62,320 nucleotides of DNA from Chloroflexota bacterium (GTDB lineage Bacteria > Chloroflexota > UBA6077 > FW602-bin22 > JACPRP01), in assembly GCA_016189905.1 (NCBI GenBank), contig JACPRP010000099.1, forward strand, positions 1-62,320, written 5' to 3'. Shown here piece by piece: positions 35,664 through 45,316 of this stretch. The notes under the pieces are model-generated. The model worked only from the letters and a program-made list of their open reading frames with translations, did no database searches and had not been told where the DNA came from. The translations under genes were made by a program, and so were the position numbers. Position 1 is the first letter of the stretch. Every line of letters starts with the position of its first letter.

Positions 35664-36803
35664 ATGAGAGATGACTTACCGTCGTCGGCAAGTTCGGTTG
35701 ATGTTGAGCAGCTTTCCCAAAGCTTGATCGCGGGGATCGAGAATGTATTCGAGGTGCAGTCGATTCGCCGGCGCGCCGCCGGCGCCGAATACGGCCCGCT
35801 AGCCATACGCGGCGGCACAACCTTTGAGCTGTCTGGGCGGCTTCGCGGGCCATCCGCGGAAGCTTATCAGCTGGTGGCCAGCCACTTTCGCTCCCGCGGT
35901 TATATCGCGATCCTCCGCAGGGTGGGCGACCAGGACGTGATCACCGGGGTGCCGGGCAAGCTGAGCGCCGCGCCAACCCGTCCATGGCTGGCGCTGTTCC
36001 TTTTCCTTGCGACGCTTTCATCTGTGCTCCTGGTTGGGTCGGAACAGCAGGAGGTCGGCGTCGATCCGTTGGCCTTGCTATCTGGCTGGCCGTTTGCCGC
36101 GAGTCTGCTGGCCATACTTGTCGCTCACGAATTCGGGCACTATCTGGTGAGTCGCCATTTCGGCGTCGCGACGAGTCTGCCATACTTCATCCCGTTGCCC
36201 CTATCGCTGTTGGGCACGCTGGGGGCGGTGATCCAGATGAAGGCGCCACCGGCCAATCGGCGACAGTTGCTGGCCATCGGCGCCGCCGGGCCACTGGCAG
36301 GGCTGGCTGTGGCGCTGCCGCTTCTGGTGCTCGGCCTTAAGCTCTCGACGGTCGAAGCGGTCCCTTTGGGTGGCTCCTATCTGCAAGAAGGGAATTCTCT
36401 TCTCTACGCGACGATCAAGATGGTTATGTTTGGACGGCTTTTGCCGTCCGGAGGCCAAGATGTCTTCTTGCATCCGGTGGCGTGGGCGGGATGGACCGGG
36501 CTGCTGGTTACGGGGCTGAACCTGATTCCGGCCGGACAGCTTGATGGCGGGCACGTGGTCTACGCGCTGATCGGAGAAAGGGCGCGCTGGTTGACCTGGG
36601 TGGTGGTGGCGGCCCTCATCGGGCTGAGCGTACTGTGGAATGGCTGGCTACTGTGGGCTGGGCTGGTGTTTTTGTTCGGTCGAAGGCACGCGACGCCGTT
36701 GGATGATGTCACCAGGTTGCGCAGGGGTGAACAGGGCCTCGTGATAGCGCTTCTGCTGATTCTGGCGCTCGTGTTCACTCCTATTCCGCTCGTGGTCTCG
36801 TAA
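35664..36803 (+). CDS. Site-2 protease family (M50) membrane metalloprotease
   Basis: 379 residues. A soluble N-terminal region (1-100) precedes six to seven membrane segments. HEFGH at 155-159 gives two zinc ligands and the catalytic glutamate. GAAGPLAGLAVALPL near 207-221 and NLIPAGQLDGGH at 286-297 supply the third ligand. This is the layout of FtsH-independent EGY1/S2P-like proteases that cut membrane-embedded substrates. Convergent with nothing; a strong hairpin lies 28 bases after the stop. Confidence 0.9.
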   Translation: MRDDLPSSASSVDVEQLSQSLIAGIENVFEVQSIRRRAAGAEYGPLAIRGGTTFELSGRLRGPSAEAYQLVASHFRSRGYIAILRRVGDQDVITGVPGKLSAAPTRPWLALFLFLATLSSVLLVGSEQQEVGVDPLALLSGWPFAASLLAILVAHEFGHYLVSRHFGVATSLPYFIPLPLSLLGTLGAVIQMKAPPANRRQLLAIGAAGPLAGLAVALPLLVLGLKLSTVEAVPLGGSYLQEGNSLLYATIKMVMFGRLLPSGGQDVFLHPVAWAGWTGLLVTGLNLIPAGQLDGGHVVYALIGERARWLTWVVVAALIGLSVLWNGWLLWAGLVFLFGRRHATPLDDVTRLRRGEQGLVIALLLILALVFTPIPLVVS

Positions 36804-36830
36804 CCCTCTCGTTGGGGAACGTCAGGTCGG

Positions 36831-36874
36831 CCCCGACAGAAGGGGCGGTTTCAAACCCGCCCCTTCTGTCGGGG
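36831..36874. terminator. 18-bp stem hairpin after the M50 gene
   Basis: CCCCGACAGAAGGGGCGG (36831-36848) and its exact complement (36857-36874) with an 8-base loop. Placed just after the protease stop and immediately before MITE copy 3. Could terminate transcription or be another REP-type palindrome. Confidence 0.55.
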
Positions 36875-36880
36875 CTACAA

Positions 36881-37028
36881 TAGCAGTTTGCATTTTGATA
36901 TGGCTACCCGTAGCGCGGGGGCTCGTCCCCCGCTGGGAAGGGCGGGGGACGTGCCCCCGCGCTACATTGCATAGGCTCGGTATATCGGTGGCTGCTCCGC
37001 TAGCCAAAATCCTTTGCAAACTGCTATA
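36881..37028. repeat. MITE family A, copy 3
   Basis: Same orientation as copy 2. TAGCAGTTTGCATTTTGATA at the left, complement at the right. The left outer TA is AA here, and the central palindrome has a few substitutions (GGGAAGGGC, GACGTGCCC), so it is the most diverged copy. It ends 71 bases before the signal peptidase start. Confidence 0.85.
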
Positions 37029-37099
37029 AAGGTCATCGCCAGCTACTTTGCGTGTGCGAGGCGCCGGCAAAGCCGGGGTTGGACAGGAGAGAATCTGCG

Positions 37100-37666
37100 A
37101 TGATGCACGCGGTTCGCGATCTGGTTCTGAGCGCGCTGGTTGCCGTCACCCTGTTCGTCGGCATAGACAGCCTGACTGTGCGCAGCTACATTGAAGGGCC
37201 GAGTATGGAGCCGACCCTGCATAAAGGTCAGGTCCTGCTGGTTAGTCGCCTGGGCATCTCGGGGCTGACACGGCAGGTGTATGCCACCGCGCGTTCGGAG
37301 GAGCCCGCGGCCAGCTATGGCTGGGTGCCCCCGAGAGGGGATATCGTCACCTTCGTCCATCCCACCGATTCACAGAAAGTGCTGATCAAGCGAGTAATCG
37401 GGCTGCCGGGCGAGGAGGTCTCCATTCGCAGGGGCACCATGCTTATCAACGGGCGCGCGATCGACGAGCCTTACGTCGTGAATCATGATGCGCGCTATAT
37501 GGCGCCGCAGCGTGTGCCACTCGATTCTGTATTCGTGCTGGGCGACAACCGTCCGGCCAGCAACGATTCGCGCTTCTTTGGCCCGGTGCCTCGCTCCCAC
37601 CTGCTGGGGGTCGCCGTGCTCCGCTACTGGCCGCTGAGCGATTTTCGCCTGTTGCTCGGTGATTAA
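37100..37666 (+). CDS. lepB: Signal peptidase I
   Basis: 188 residues from ATG 37100, preceded by AGGAGA. One N-terminal membrane segment (about 6-24). YIEGPSMEPTL with nucleophile S35, KRVIGLPGE with general-base K97, and GDNRPASNDSRFFG near 155-168 are boxes B, D and E. It removes signal peptides of exported proteins at the outer face of the membrane. An insert of about 15 residues (SGLTRQVYATARSEEP) between boxes B and D is common in this type. Confidence 0.94.
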   Translation: MMHAVRDLVLSALVAVTLFVGIDSLTVRSYIEGPSMEPTLHKGQVLLVSRLGISGLTRQVYATARSEEPAASYGWVPPRGDIVTFVHPTDSQKVLIKRVIGLPGEEVSIRRGTMLINGRAIDEPYVVNHDARYMAPQRVPLDSVFVLGDNRPASNDSRFFGPVPRSHLLGVAVLRYWPLSDFRLLLGD

Positions 37667-37905
37667 GAGTTTACAAACGGCTTTTCATCTGCGATAATAG
37701 GCCAAATTAGCGACGTATCCGGGTAGGATTGTTTCCATTACGTTCAATCATTGCCCTGCGATTCTGGTTCTCCGGGCTATTCCCTTACTTTGCGGGGCCA
37801 GCGAACGGCCTTCACGATCTCACCAACGGCGACCTTGAACCAATTAGCGCCATTCAAAGCGACAAGCCGAGAACAATCGACTGCGTATGAAGGGGGAAAA
37901 ACACA

Positions 37906-39372
37906 ATGAGTGACCGTGCCACAGGCTTCCCTTTCCTATCCTTGCAGGACTGGGTAGCGTTTCTCGACGAACAGGGTGATCTGCGACGTAACCCACGTGA
38001 AATGAGCCTCAAGGGTGATTTCGGCCTGGTATCGAAAGGGATCGCCGAAAACAACGGCCCGGCCGTGCTCCACGAAAACGTCGTGGGTTACCCTGACTGG
38101 CGCATTTGTAGTGAGATTCTGACGACGCCGCAGCGCCAGGCCTGGGCCATGGGCCTGCCGCTCGAAAACCTGGGCCCCAATATCACCGAGGTTTTGCGCA
38201 GCGGCGAGAGACGCAAGCCCACCGTGGTGGCCGGCGGACCTTGTAAAGAGGTCAAGTTTCTTGGCGACGATATCGACCTGACAGATATCCCCATCCCGTA
38301 TGCCGGTGTTTTCGAGAATCCACCTTATTTCTCCTCGGCCATCTCCGTCATCAAGGACCTCGAAAGCGACTGGTACAACCTGGCGATTCGGCGCTGCCAA
38401 TTGAAAGGCCAGCGGAAGCTCAATGAGCTTGTGTTGATGAATCAGCACGAGGGGCAGATCTTCCGAAAATACGTCTGGGCCAACAAGCCGATGCCGATAG
38501 CCCTCGTCGTCGGGGCCGACCCGCTGTTTTACCTGCTCTCGGTGACGCCGGCGGCGGCAAAAGAGAGCGAATGGGACTTCTGGGCAGCCTTCACCGGTGA
38601 GCCGCTCAAGGTGGTGAAGTGCGAAACCAACGATCTTTTCGTGCCCGCGACCGCGGAAATAGTGATCGAAGGGATGATCGATCCGGTAGAACGAGAGTTC
38701 GAGGGCCCGTTCAGCGAGTTCCCGGGCTATTATTCTGGCTGCTATGACGCCGTGAAAGTGCGCGTCAACGCCGTGACCATGCGAACGAATCCCATCTATT
38801 ACTATCTCTATATGGGACGCGAGCCAAACGAGGGCATCAATATGATGCACGTGATGTCCTCGGCCGTGACCACGGCTCAGTTGCAGGCCCTGGTGCCCGA
38901 GGTAAAGGATGTCAATATGATTTCTACCTGGGCGTTCACCACGGCGGTGAGCATCGACAAACGCGCGGTGAAGGACGGCATAGTCGAGAAAGTCGCGATG
39001 GCGATGAAGGCCGTAAAGGGTGGAACGAACGTCAAGAACCTGCTGATCTTCGACGACAACATCGACGTCCGCAATCTCGGCGAGGTGCTCTGGGCGTTCT
39101 CGGTAAAGTTCCAGCCGGCGCGGGATATCTTCATGTTTCGAAAGTGCATCACCTCGGCGCTCGATCCTTCGTGTCCGTCGCTGGGCTACGGACCTGGGGT
39201 CACCTCCGTCGCGGTCTACGACTGCACCGAACCCGGGCCCCCACACGACGAGCCATACCGCCGCGAAGTAGCGCTGCCACCACTGTCAAATACGGCGCTG
39301 GCCGTGCTGAAGGATATGGGATTAACTGTTTCGCCACGCAGCCACGCTGCCGTACAGTTCGAGGGGGAGTAG
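37906..39372 (+). CDS. UbiD family prenyl-FMN-dependent (de)carboxylase, first paralogue
   Basis: 488 residues, the usual length. FEGPFSEFPGYYSG near residues 265-278 holds the catalytic glutamate region, with preceding VPATAEIVIEGMI. ENPPYFSSAISVIKD near 138 and NLAIRRCQL near 160 form the prFMN and metal site. Members act on aromatic or alpha,beta-unsaturated acids. The GGGGGAAAAACACA leader gives a ribosome site. A small DUF5678-like protein and a molybdopterin hydroxylase subunit follow. The UbiX partner making prFMN is not in the window. Confidence 0.9.
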   Translation: MSDRATGFPFLSLQDWVAFLDEQGDLRRNPREMSLKGDFGLVSKGIAENNGPAVLHENVVGYPDWRICSEILTTPQRQAWAMGLPLENLGPNITEVLRSGERRKPTVVAGGPCKEVKFLGDDIDLTDIPIPYAGVFENPPYFSSAISVIKDLESDWYNLAIRRCQLKGQRKLNELVLMNQHEGQIFRKYVWANKPMPIALVVGADPLFYLLSVTPAAAKESEWDFWAAFTGEPLKVVKCETNDLFVPATAEIVIEGMIDPVEREFEGPFSEFPGYYSGCYDAVKVRVNAVTMRTNPIYYYLYMGREPNEGINMMHVMSSAVTTAQLQALVPEVKDVNMISTWAFTTAVSIDKRAVKDGIVEKVAMAMKAVKGGTNVKNLLIFDDNIDVRNLGEVLWAFSVKFQPARDIFMFRKCITSALDPSCPSLGYGPGVTSVAVYDCTEPGPPHDEPYRREVALPPLSNTALAVLKDMGLTVSPRSHAAVQFEGE

Positions 39373-39374
39373 AT

Positions 39375-39629
39375 ATGTCGCCGAAACCGAATCGCGATCA
39401 TCCATACCGGCAGGAACTTTACCGGGTGCTGGGGGAGAGGGAGTGGCTCGACGCCAACATCCACGAGCTCCAGAGCAAGTATGCCGGGCGCTGGATCGGA
39501 CTCCACGATCACCAGGTGCTCGCCGTGGCGGATACGCCGGCCGCCTTGAAAGAGGAGTTCGCAAAGAAGGGCATCACGAGCTGCCGCATGGTGCTCCTTG
39601 TGCCAACCTCGATATTCAAGCCTGTGTAG
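39375..39629 (+). CDS. DUF5678-like small protein
   Basis: 84 residues, ATG three bases after the UbiD stop, with GGGGGAG before it. EREWLDANIHELQSKYAGRW followed by IGLHDHQVLAVADTPAALKE matches the DUF5678 pattern (W-L-x-x-N-x-x-E-L-x-x-x-Y-x-G-x-W-I-A). The function of that domain is not known. Coupling to the decarboxylase suggests an accessory role. Confidence 0.72.
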   Translation: MSPKPNRDHPYRQELYRVLGEREWLDANIHELQSKYAGRWIGLHDHQVLAVADTPAALKEEFAKKGITSCRMVLLVPTSIFKPV

Positions 39630-39707
39630 GGGCGATGCGACTCCCCCCTGCAGAAGTCGCATCCGGCCCTTGGACTGGATGGGGGTGAAACCGCAAAGGA
39701 GAGGCAG

Positions 39708-42011
39708 ATGGCTGAGTATTCTGTTCTGGGCAAGCCAACTCCGCGTGTGGACGGATTCCCCAAGGTTACCGGCGCCGCCAGGTATGCCGGCGACTTAGAG
39801 TTGCCGGGCATGCTTTACGGAGCCATTGTGAGGAGCCCGCACGCACACGCCAGGGTGCTCAACGTGGACACGAGCAGGGCGGAGCGAATGCCGGGCGTCA
39901 AAGCGGTGGTCACGGGCGCCGATTTCGTGGGCTTCAAGTACGGCATGACGCCCGAGACCAGAGATGAGAGCCCGCTCGCCTTCGACAAGGTGCGCTTTGT
40001 GGGCGACGAGGTGGCCGCGGTCTGCGCCATCGACGAGGACCTCGCGCTGGAGGCCGCCGCCCAGATCGAGGTCGAGTACGAGCCGCTGCCCGCCGTGTTT
40101 GACCCTTTTGAAGCGATGAAGCCTGGCGCGCCGCAGTTACACGACGACAAGCCGGGAAACGTTAGCGGACAACTGATCTGGGATTTCGGGGATCTCGAGA
40201 AGGCCTGGGCGGACTCCTACATCGTGCGCGAAGATACGTTCTTCAGCCAGTCCGTTCTCCACGGCTTTCTCGAGCCACACGCCTGTGTGGCGCTGTGGGA
40301 GAACCCCGATTCCATAACCATCTGGCCTTCTAAGCAGAGCCCCTATTACCTCTATCGCAACCTCGCCACCGCCTTTCGTTTGCCACTCAGCAAAGTGCGC
40401 CTCATTCAGCCGTCGATCGGCGGAGGATTCGGCGGCAAGAGCGAGGGGTTTGCGCTGGATTTCGCCGCCGTTCTCCTTTCTAAAAGGAGCGGGAAACCCG
40501 TAAAGATTGTCTACGACCAGGAGCACGTGCTGACGACGGGGCGGCGGCGGCACCCGATGGCGCTCACCTTGAAGATGGGGGCGACCCGCGAGGGCAAGAT
40601 CCTCGGCATATACCAGAAGATCGTCGCGGACGGGGGCGCCTACACCGCCACCGGCCGCATGACGCTGTACCTGTGCGGCACGCTGCTCTCACTGCCCTAT
40701 GTTCTGCCCGCCTTCCGTCACGAGGCCTACCGCATCTATACCAACAAGCCTTGTTCGGTGGCCCAACGCGGGCACGGCCTGCCCCAGGTGCGCTACGCCG
40801 TCGATTGTCAGCTTGACCTCATCGCCAAAGAGCTGGGCATCGACCCGGTGGAGATCCGGATGAGGAACGCCATCGAAGTCCCCCACGTCACCGTGAACCA
40901 GATCCACGTCAAGAGCTGTGGGGTCAAGGAGTGCATCGAGAAGGCCGCCGCGAGCATCGACTGGACTGAGGCGCGAGCGAGGGCCGCGCAGACGCACGGC
41001 CAGCGCGTGGTGCGGGGTGTGGGGATAGCCTGCAACACGTCGATGTCAGGCGCACGCATCGCGGGCCATTCCGCCTGCTCGGCCATCATCAAGGTTCACG
41101 AGGATGGCACCGTATCGTTGATGTCGGGGTCCACCGATTCCGGCCAGGGAGCCGAGACTGTCCTGGCGCAGATAACCGCCGAGGTCCTCGGCATTCCAGT
41201 GAGCGCGGTCATCGTCTATAAGCCTGACAGCGCGATGACGCCGGTGGACCCTGGCACCTGGGGAAGCCGGGTCACCTCCACCGCCGGCAACGCCGTGCTC
41301 ATCGCGGCAAAGGACGTCAGGAGCCAGTTGGCGAAAAAGGCCGCCGAGCTGCTCGAAGCGCGAGAGGAGGACATGGAGTTTCGCGATCAGAAGGTCTTCG
41401 TCAAGGGCAGCCCCGACCGCCAGATGAAGTTCCGCGACCTCTGTCGCCTGGCATACATTCACGGTCGCGGCGCAGTGGTCATCGGCAACGGCCACTGGGC
41501 CCAGGATATCGCCATGCCCAACTGGGATAACGGCGTAGGCGACGTGGGCGGGGCCTACAGCTTCGGCGCCCAGGCGGCTGAAGTCGAGATCGACACGGAA
41601 ACGGGAAAGGTCCATGTCACCAAGATGGTGGTGGCCCACGACCTGGGCTTCGCCATCAACCCCCTGATCATCGAGGGCCAGCACGAAGGCTCGATCGCCG
41701 GGGGGCTTGGCCACGCCTTGCTCGAGGAGATGGTAGTTGACGACAATGGCCAGACGCTTAATCCGTCCTTCCTGGACTACCGGATGGCGACGGCGCTCGA
41801 TATGCCCGAACAGATCGCATCGTATTCGGTGGAAACCGACGATCCAAGCGGTCCCTTTGGCGCCAAGGAGTCTGGCGAGGGAACGCAGATCTCCACGGTG
41901 CCGGCCATCGTCAACGCTATCTACGACGCGATTGGCGTGATGATGACCGAGCTGCCGATCACACCTGAGAAGATATCACAGGCCATCGCCCGCAAAGAGC
42001 GGGGGTCGTGA
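39708..42011 (+). CDS. Xanthine dehydrogenase family molybdopterin-binding subunit
   Basis: 767 residues. The a/b hammerhead domain begins GKPTPRVDGFPKVTGAARYA. IGGGFGGKSEG near 243-253 and QRGHGLPQVRYAVD near 353-366 are molybdenum-cofactor loops, and FGAKESGEG near 722-730 carries the catalytic glutamate. Such subunits hydroxylate aldehydes, purines or aromatic CoA esters with water as oxygen source. The FAD and [2Fe-2S] subunits that complete this enzyme are absent from the neighbourhood, so electrons must leave by another route or those genes lie elsewhere. AAAGGAGAGG precedes the ATG. Flanked by UbiD genes. Confidence 0.9.
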   Translation: MAEYSVLGKPTPRVDGFPKVTGAARYAGDLELPGMLYGAIVRSPHAHARVLNVDTSRAERMPGVKAVVTGADFVGFKYGMTPETRDESPLAFDKVRFVGDEVAAVCAIDEDLALEAAAQIEVEYEPLPAVFDPFEAMKPGAPQLHDDKPGNVSGQLIWDFGDLEKAWADSYIVREDTFFSQSVLHGFLEPHACVALWENPDSITIWPSKQSPYYLYRNLATAFRLPLSKVRLIQPSIGGGFGGKSEGFALDFAAVLLSKRSGKPVKIVYDQEHVLTTGRRRHPMALTLKMGATREGKILGIYQKIVADGGAYTATGRMTLYLCGTLLSLPYVLPAFRHEAYRIYTNKPCSVAQRGHGLPQVRYAVDCQLDLIAKELGIDPVEIRMRNAIEVPHVTVNQIHVKSCGVKECIEKAAASIDWTEARARAAQTHGQRVVRGVGIACNTSMSGARIAGHSACSAIIKVHEDGTVSLMSGSTDSGQGAETVLAQITAEVLGIPVSAVIVYKPDSAMTPVDPGTWGSRVTSTAGNAVLIAAKDVRSQLAKKAAELLEAREEDMEFRDQKVFVKGSPDRQMKFRDLCRLAYIHGRGAVVIGNGHWAQDIAMPNWDNGVGDVGGAYSFGAQAAEVEIDTETGKVHVTKMVVAHDLGFAINPLIIEGQHEGSIAGGLGHALLEEMVVDDNGQTLNPSFLDYRMATALDMPEQIASYSVETDDPSGPFGAKESGEGTQISTVPAIVNAIYDAIGVMMTELPITPEKISQAIARKERGS

Positions 42012-42323
42012 GCCCAGCGCGGGATGCTCCGCTCTAAATCGGGATGTTCTTGGTGGAGTTTCTCGAAGAACGACTCGCGCTGCTCAGTCGAATCAGCCCG
42101 TACCGCATCGCCGCGTTGGCCGGTCTCGGGCAGTGCCTCTACCAGAGAGACTCGCAGTCTCTTAACAGCGATGTTGCTGGTGCCTTTTCGATTTCGATGC
42201 TGAATCGAAGCTCGCTTACTCAGTAGTCGACAGGCTGGTCATCCCTGGCAGGACGGAACGGCCTCGGCGTAGTCACACAATGGCGGATGGTTTTCAGCTA
42301 GAATTTAGATCGGGAGGTTAGCA
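42012..42323. other. Non-coding gap with small hairpin
   Basis: 312 bases. AGAGACT-CGC-AGTCTCT at 42146-42162 is a perfect 7-base stem. No convincing gene. Likely contains the promoter of the solute-binding protein gene. Confidence 0.5.
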
Positions 42324-43358
42324 GTGCAAACAGCAGCGACGAGACTGGCGGCCATTTTCGGAATCTTGGTTCTGGCTTTGGGACTGATCGCGGGCTGCGT
42401 TCAGGGGGCGAAGACGGAGTCGCCCGAGGAGTTCTACAAAGGGAAGACGGTCACCGTGATTATCTCGAGCGACGCGGGCTCGGGTCCCGACACCCTGGTC
42501 CGAGCCATGTCACCCTATCTGACCAAGGTGCTTGGCGCGACCGTGAAGGTGGAAAACATGGGCTCCGAGGAGGGCCTCAACTGGGTGTACGACCAGGCCA
42601 AGCGGGACGGGCTGACGATGGTCGTCAAGCAAGGTGACGCCATCGTATCCAACGACATTCTGAAAGCGCCCGGCGTGCTTTACGAGGCCGAAAAGTTCAA
42701 CTACCTGACAGACATACGCCCCGGGGGCGTGGTGTTCGAGGTGTCGTCGAAAGTCGCCTATAAGACGCCGGACGACCTGCGCAAGGCCAAAGGCTTGAAA
42801 GGCGGCGCCACCAGCGCCAAAGGATACCTCGCGACGTCTTCGTCGGTTATGTCGGAGATCCTTGGGCTGGATGCCAAGGTGATCACCGGCTACAATCGAC
42901 AGGGCCTTTCGCTGGCCCTGGGCAGTGGCGAGGTCGATTTCATGGTCATCAACGACGATGGAGCGATGAGGGACGAAGCCGCCGGGTACGTGTTGAACAT
43001 ATTCGCGGTGACTAAGGAAAGGAGCCGAGTGGTGCCGAATGTTCCGACGATGTTCGAGCTCGGCGTGCAAGTTCCGAAGGAAAACGATACCATCTACAAA
43101 TACATAACCTCGCCCGGCTACGCCGCGGCCTTCCCGCCGGAGGTCCCCCAGGACAGAATCGATTATATGCGAAGCGCCTTCCAGAAGGTGGACGCCATCG
43201 ACGAAGTCCATCAGGACATCCAGAAGATAATGGGGGTTCCCCCAACGCCCTTCATGCCGGGCAAGGAATTGCAGGACCGGGTGACGACGATGAAGGCTGA
43301 CAAAGACCTGGTCGGCCAGTTGGATCGGGTCCTCACTAAATATAAGGCGACGAAGTAG
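42324..43358 (+). CDS. Tripartite tricarboxylate transporter (Bug/TctC-type) substrate-binding lipoprotein
   Basis: 344 residues. The signal segment (LAAIFGILVLALG) ends in the lipobox LIAGC. The mature part has FYKGKTVTVIISSDAGSGPD and the two-lobed Bug pattern, with VENMGSEEGLNWVYDQAKRDG and FMVINDDGAM. It captures a carboxylate outside the membrane. The TctA/TctB membrane subunits are not present, so this is an orphan receptor. GTG start with GGGAGG upstream. Placed between the two UbiD modules, its ligand may be the acid they decarboxylate. Confidence 0.85.
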   Translation: MQTAATRLAAIFGILVLALGLIAGCVQGAKTESPEEFYKGKTVTVIISSDAGSGPDTLVRAMSPYLTKVLGATVKVENMGSEEGLNWVYDQAKRDGLTMVVKQGDAIVSNDILKAPGVLYEAEKFNYLTDIRPGGVVFEVSSKVAYKTPDDLRKAKGLKGGATSAKGYLATSSSVMSEILGLDAKVITGYNRQGLSLALGSGEVDFMVINDDGAMRDEAAGYVLNIFAVTKERSRVVPNVPTMFELGVQVPKENDTIYKYITSPGYAAAFPPEVPQDRIDYMRSAFQKVDAIDEVHQDIQKIMGVPPTPFMPGKELQDRVTTMKADKDLVGQLDRVLTKYKATK

Positions 43359-43390
43359 CAGCATTATTTTGCGAAAGGGACGAGGGAGCA

Positions 43391-44980
43391 ATGAGCTATC
43401 CTAAAGACATCAGAGAGTTCATCCGGATTCTGGAAGAACGAGGCAAGCTGGTACGCATCAAGAGAGAGATCAACAAAGATACGGAGCTGATGCCACTCGT
43501 CCGCTGGGAGTTCCGTGGCCTCCCCGACAAGGACAGAAAAACCTTTCTGTTCGAGAAGATCACCGACGTCAAGGGCAGGAAGTACAACGGCATGGTGCTG
43601 GTGGGCTCACACGCCGCGTCGCGGGATATCTACGCCCTGGCGATGGCCACCGAGCCGAGCCGCGAGGCCATAATGAAGAAATGGGAAAATGCCCAGCTTC
43701 ACCCCATCGCGCCCGTGATCGTCGATTCCGGGCCGTGTCAGGAAGAGGTGCACGTCGGCGCTAACCTGCTCGAGCACGGAGGGCTCGAAGAGCTTGCCAT
43801 CCCCATTTCAAACCCCGGCTTCGACAACGCCCCCTACTTTTCGGCGGGCAACTACATCACTCGAGATCCGGACACGGGTTCAAGGAACGTCGGCAACTAC
43901 CGCACTATGGTGAAAGGTCCAGCCCGCACCGGGATTTGCTGCCAGATGCCGCAGCATCTACGGCTCACCTGGCAGAAATACAAGAAGCTGGGCATCCCGA
44001 TGCCGGTGGCGGTGGCCATCGGGCCCACGCCTAACATCGGTCTGGTGGCCGTGACGAAGGTACCCTACGGCGTCGACGAGCTTGGCATTGCCGGCGGCAT
44101 CGCCGGCGAGCCGGTCGAGCTCGTGAAATGCAAAACGGTCGATCTGGAGGTGCCCGCCACGGCCGAGATCGTGGTCGAGGGCGAGATCTCCACGGAATAC
44201 CTCGAACGCGAAGGCCCGTTTGGCGAGTTCACCGGCTATATGGGCATCAGCGGCCCCAACCTTGTGCTCAACATCAAGTGCATCACGCATCGCAAGCGGC
44301 CGATCTGGAACGCCTACATCAGCCAGTTCGCGCCGAGCGAAAGCAGTCTGATGACCCAGATCGGCTTCGAGGCCGCTCACTTCAAGCTTCTGAAGCACGA
44401 CCTCGGCATCGATAGCGTGGTAGACGTTGGCTATCACATGGACACCGGCGGCCGCATGGTGTGCGCGGTCCAGATGAAGAACAGCACGACGCCGCAGGTC
44501 TGGCAGGCCCTCTACGGGGTCAGCGCCGCCAGCGCCAACTACTCCAAGATCATCATCGCGGTCGACGACGACATCGACCCCAGAGACATGGACTCCGTGA
44601 TGTGGGCGCTGTGCTACCGCATGCAGCCACACCGGGACATTCATATCCTTCAGGGCAAAACCGCCTCGCTGGACCCCTCGGCCGCGCCCCCGAACGTCAA
44701 GGAGGAGATGACCGAGCGTCCACCAACATCGTCGCTACTGGTCGACGCCACGCGGAAATGGGGCTATCCGCCCACCTCGCTGCCGCGGAAGGAGTTTATG
44801 GAGCGGGCCAGACAGATCTGGGAAGAGGAGGGCCTGCCCGCGCTGAATCCCAAGATGCCCTGGTTCGGCTCGTCGCTGGGCTACTGGCCCGAAGAGATCG
44901 CCGAGGAGGCCGAGCTTGCCCTCAAAGGCGACCACTACATCACCGGCGAGAAGCTGGCCCAAAACAGGATCAAGGTGTAG
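43391..44980 (+). CDS. UbiD family prenyl-FMN-dependent (de)carboxylase, second paralogue
   Basis: 529 residues. REGPFGEFTGYMG near 276-288 with preceding VPATAEIVVEGEI is the catalytic block. DNAPYFSAGNYITRDPDTG near 149-167 and NYRTMVKGPARTGICCQ near 173-190 line the prFMN site. It starts 32 bases after the solute-binding gene and ends before a toxin-antitoxin remnant. It diverges clearly from the first UbiD (longer C-terminus, different phrases), so the two probably act on different acids or at different steps. Confidence 0.92.
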   Translation: MSYPKDIREFIRILEERGKLVRIKREINKDTELMPLVRWEFRGLPDKDRKTFLFEKITDVKGRKYNGMVLVGSHAASRDIYALAMATEPSREAIMKKWENAQLHPIAPVIVDSGPCQEEVHVGANLLEHGGLEELAIPISNPGFDNAPYFSAGNYITRDPDTGSRNVGNYRTMVKGPARTGICCQMPQHLRLTWQKYKKLGIPMPVAVAIGPTPNIGLVAVTKVPYGVDELGIAGGIAGEPVELVKCKTVDLEVPATAEIVVEGEISTEYLEREGPFGEFTGYMGISGPNLVLNIKCITHRKRPIWNAYISQFAPSESSLMTQIGFEAAHFKLLKHDLGIDSVVDVGYHMDTGGRMVCAVQMKNSTTPQVWQALYGVSAASANYSKIIIAVDDDIDPRDMDSVMWALCYRMQPHRDIHILQGKTASLDPSAAPPNVKEEMTERPPTSSLLVDATRKWGYPPTSLPRKEFMERARQIWEEEGLPALNPKMPWFGSSLGYWPEEIAEEAELALKGDHYITGEKLAQNRIKV

Positions 44981-45041
44981 TTGCGGGCAGTGATGGTTGA
45001 CCCCAATTACGCAAATCGCTGACAACGGAGATTCTGGACTT

Positions 45042-45311
45042 ATGGAAAAAAAGATCGGAGCATTCGCGGTAAGGCGCCAGTTCGGCAAAGTCCTGCAAGA
45101 GGTTATCGCTAGAGGCGATAGTTACGTCGTGGAGCGTCATGGCGAACCAGTGGCTGCCGTCGTGCCAATCGAGGTTTACCGCCAGTGGAAGCGGGAGCGC
45201 AGCGCCTTCTTCGAGACGTTGAGAACTACGCAACAGCATGTTAACCTGACAGCCGAGGAGGTCGAGAGTTTGGCGAACGAGGCGGTGAAAGCCGTCCGCA
45301 GTGGCGCTTAG
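45042..45311 (+). CDS. Phd/YefM-type antitoxin
   Basis: 89 residues from ATG 45042. IGAFAVRRQFGKVLQEVIAR followed by YVVERHGEPVAAVVPIEVYR is the Phd/YefM DNA-binding fold. The C-terminal helix (AEEVESLANEAVKAVRSG) would wrap a PIN toxin. The toxin gene begins five bases after the stop but is frameshifted, so this antitoxin appears orphaned. Confidence 0.85.
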   Translation: MEKKIGAFAVRRQFGKVLQEVIARGDSYVVERHGEPVAAVVPIEVYRQWKRERSAFFETLRTTQQHVNLTAEEVESLANEAVKAVRSGA

Positions 45312-45316
45312 CACCC

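Noticed and set aside
37936-39246. Long minus-strand open frame opposite the first UbiD gene (and similar ones opposite coaBC, PBP2, the glycosidase and the PASTA kinase)
   Set aside because: High GC gives long antisense frames. They have no ribosome sites, no motifs and biased composition, while the sense genes have full family signatures.
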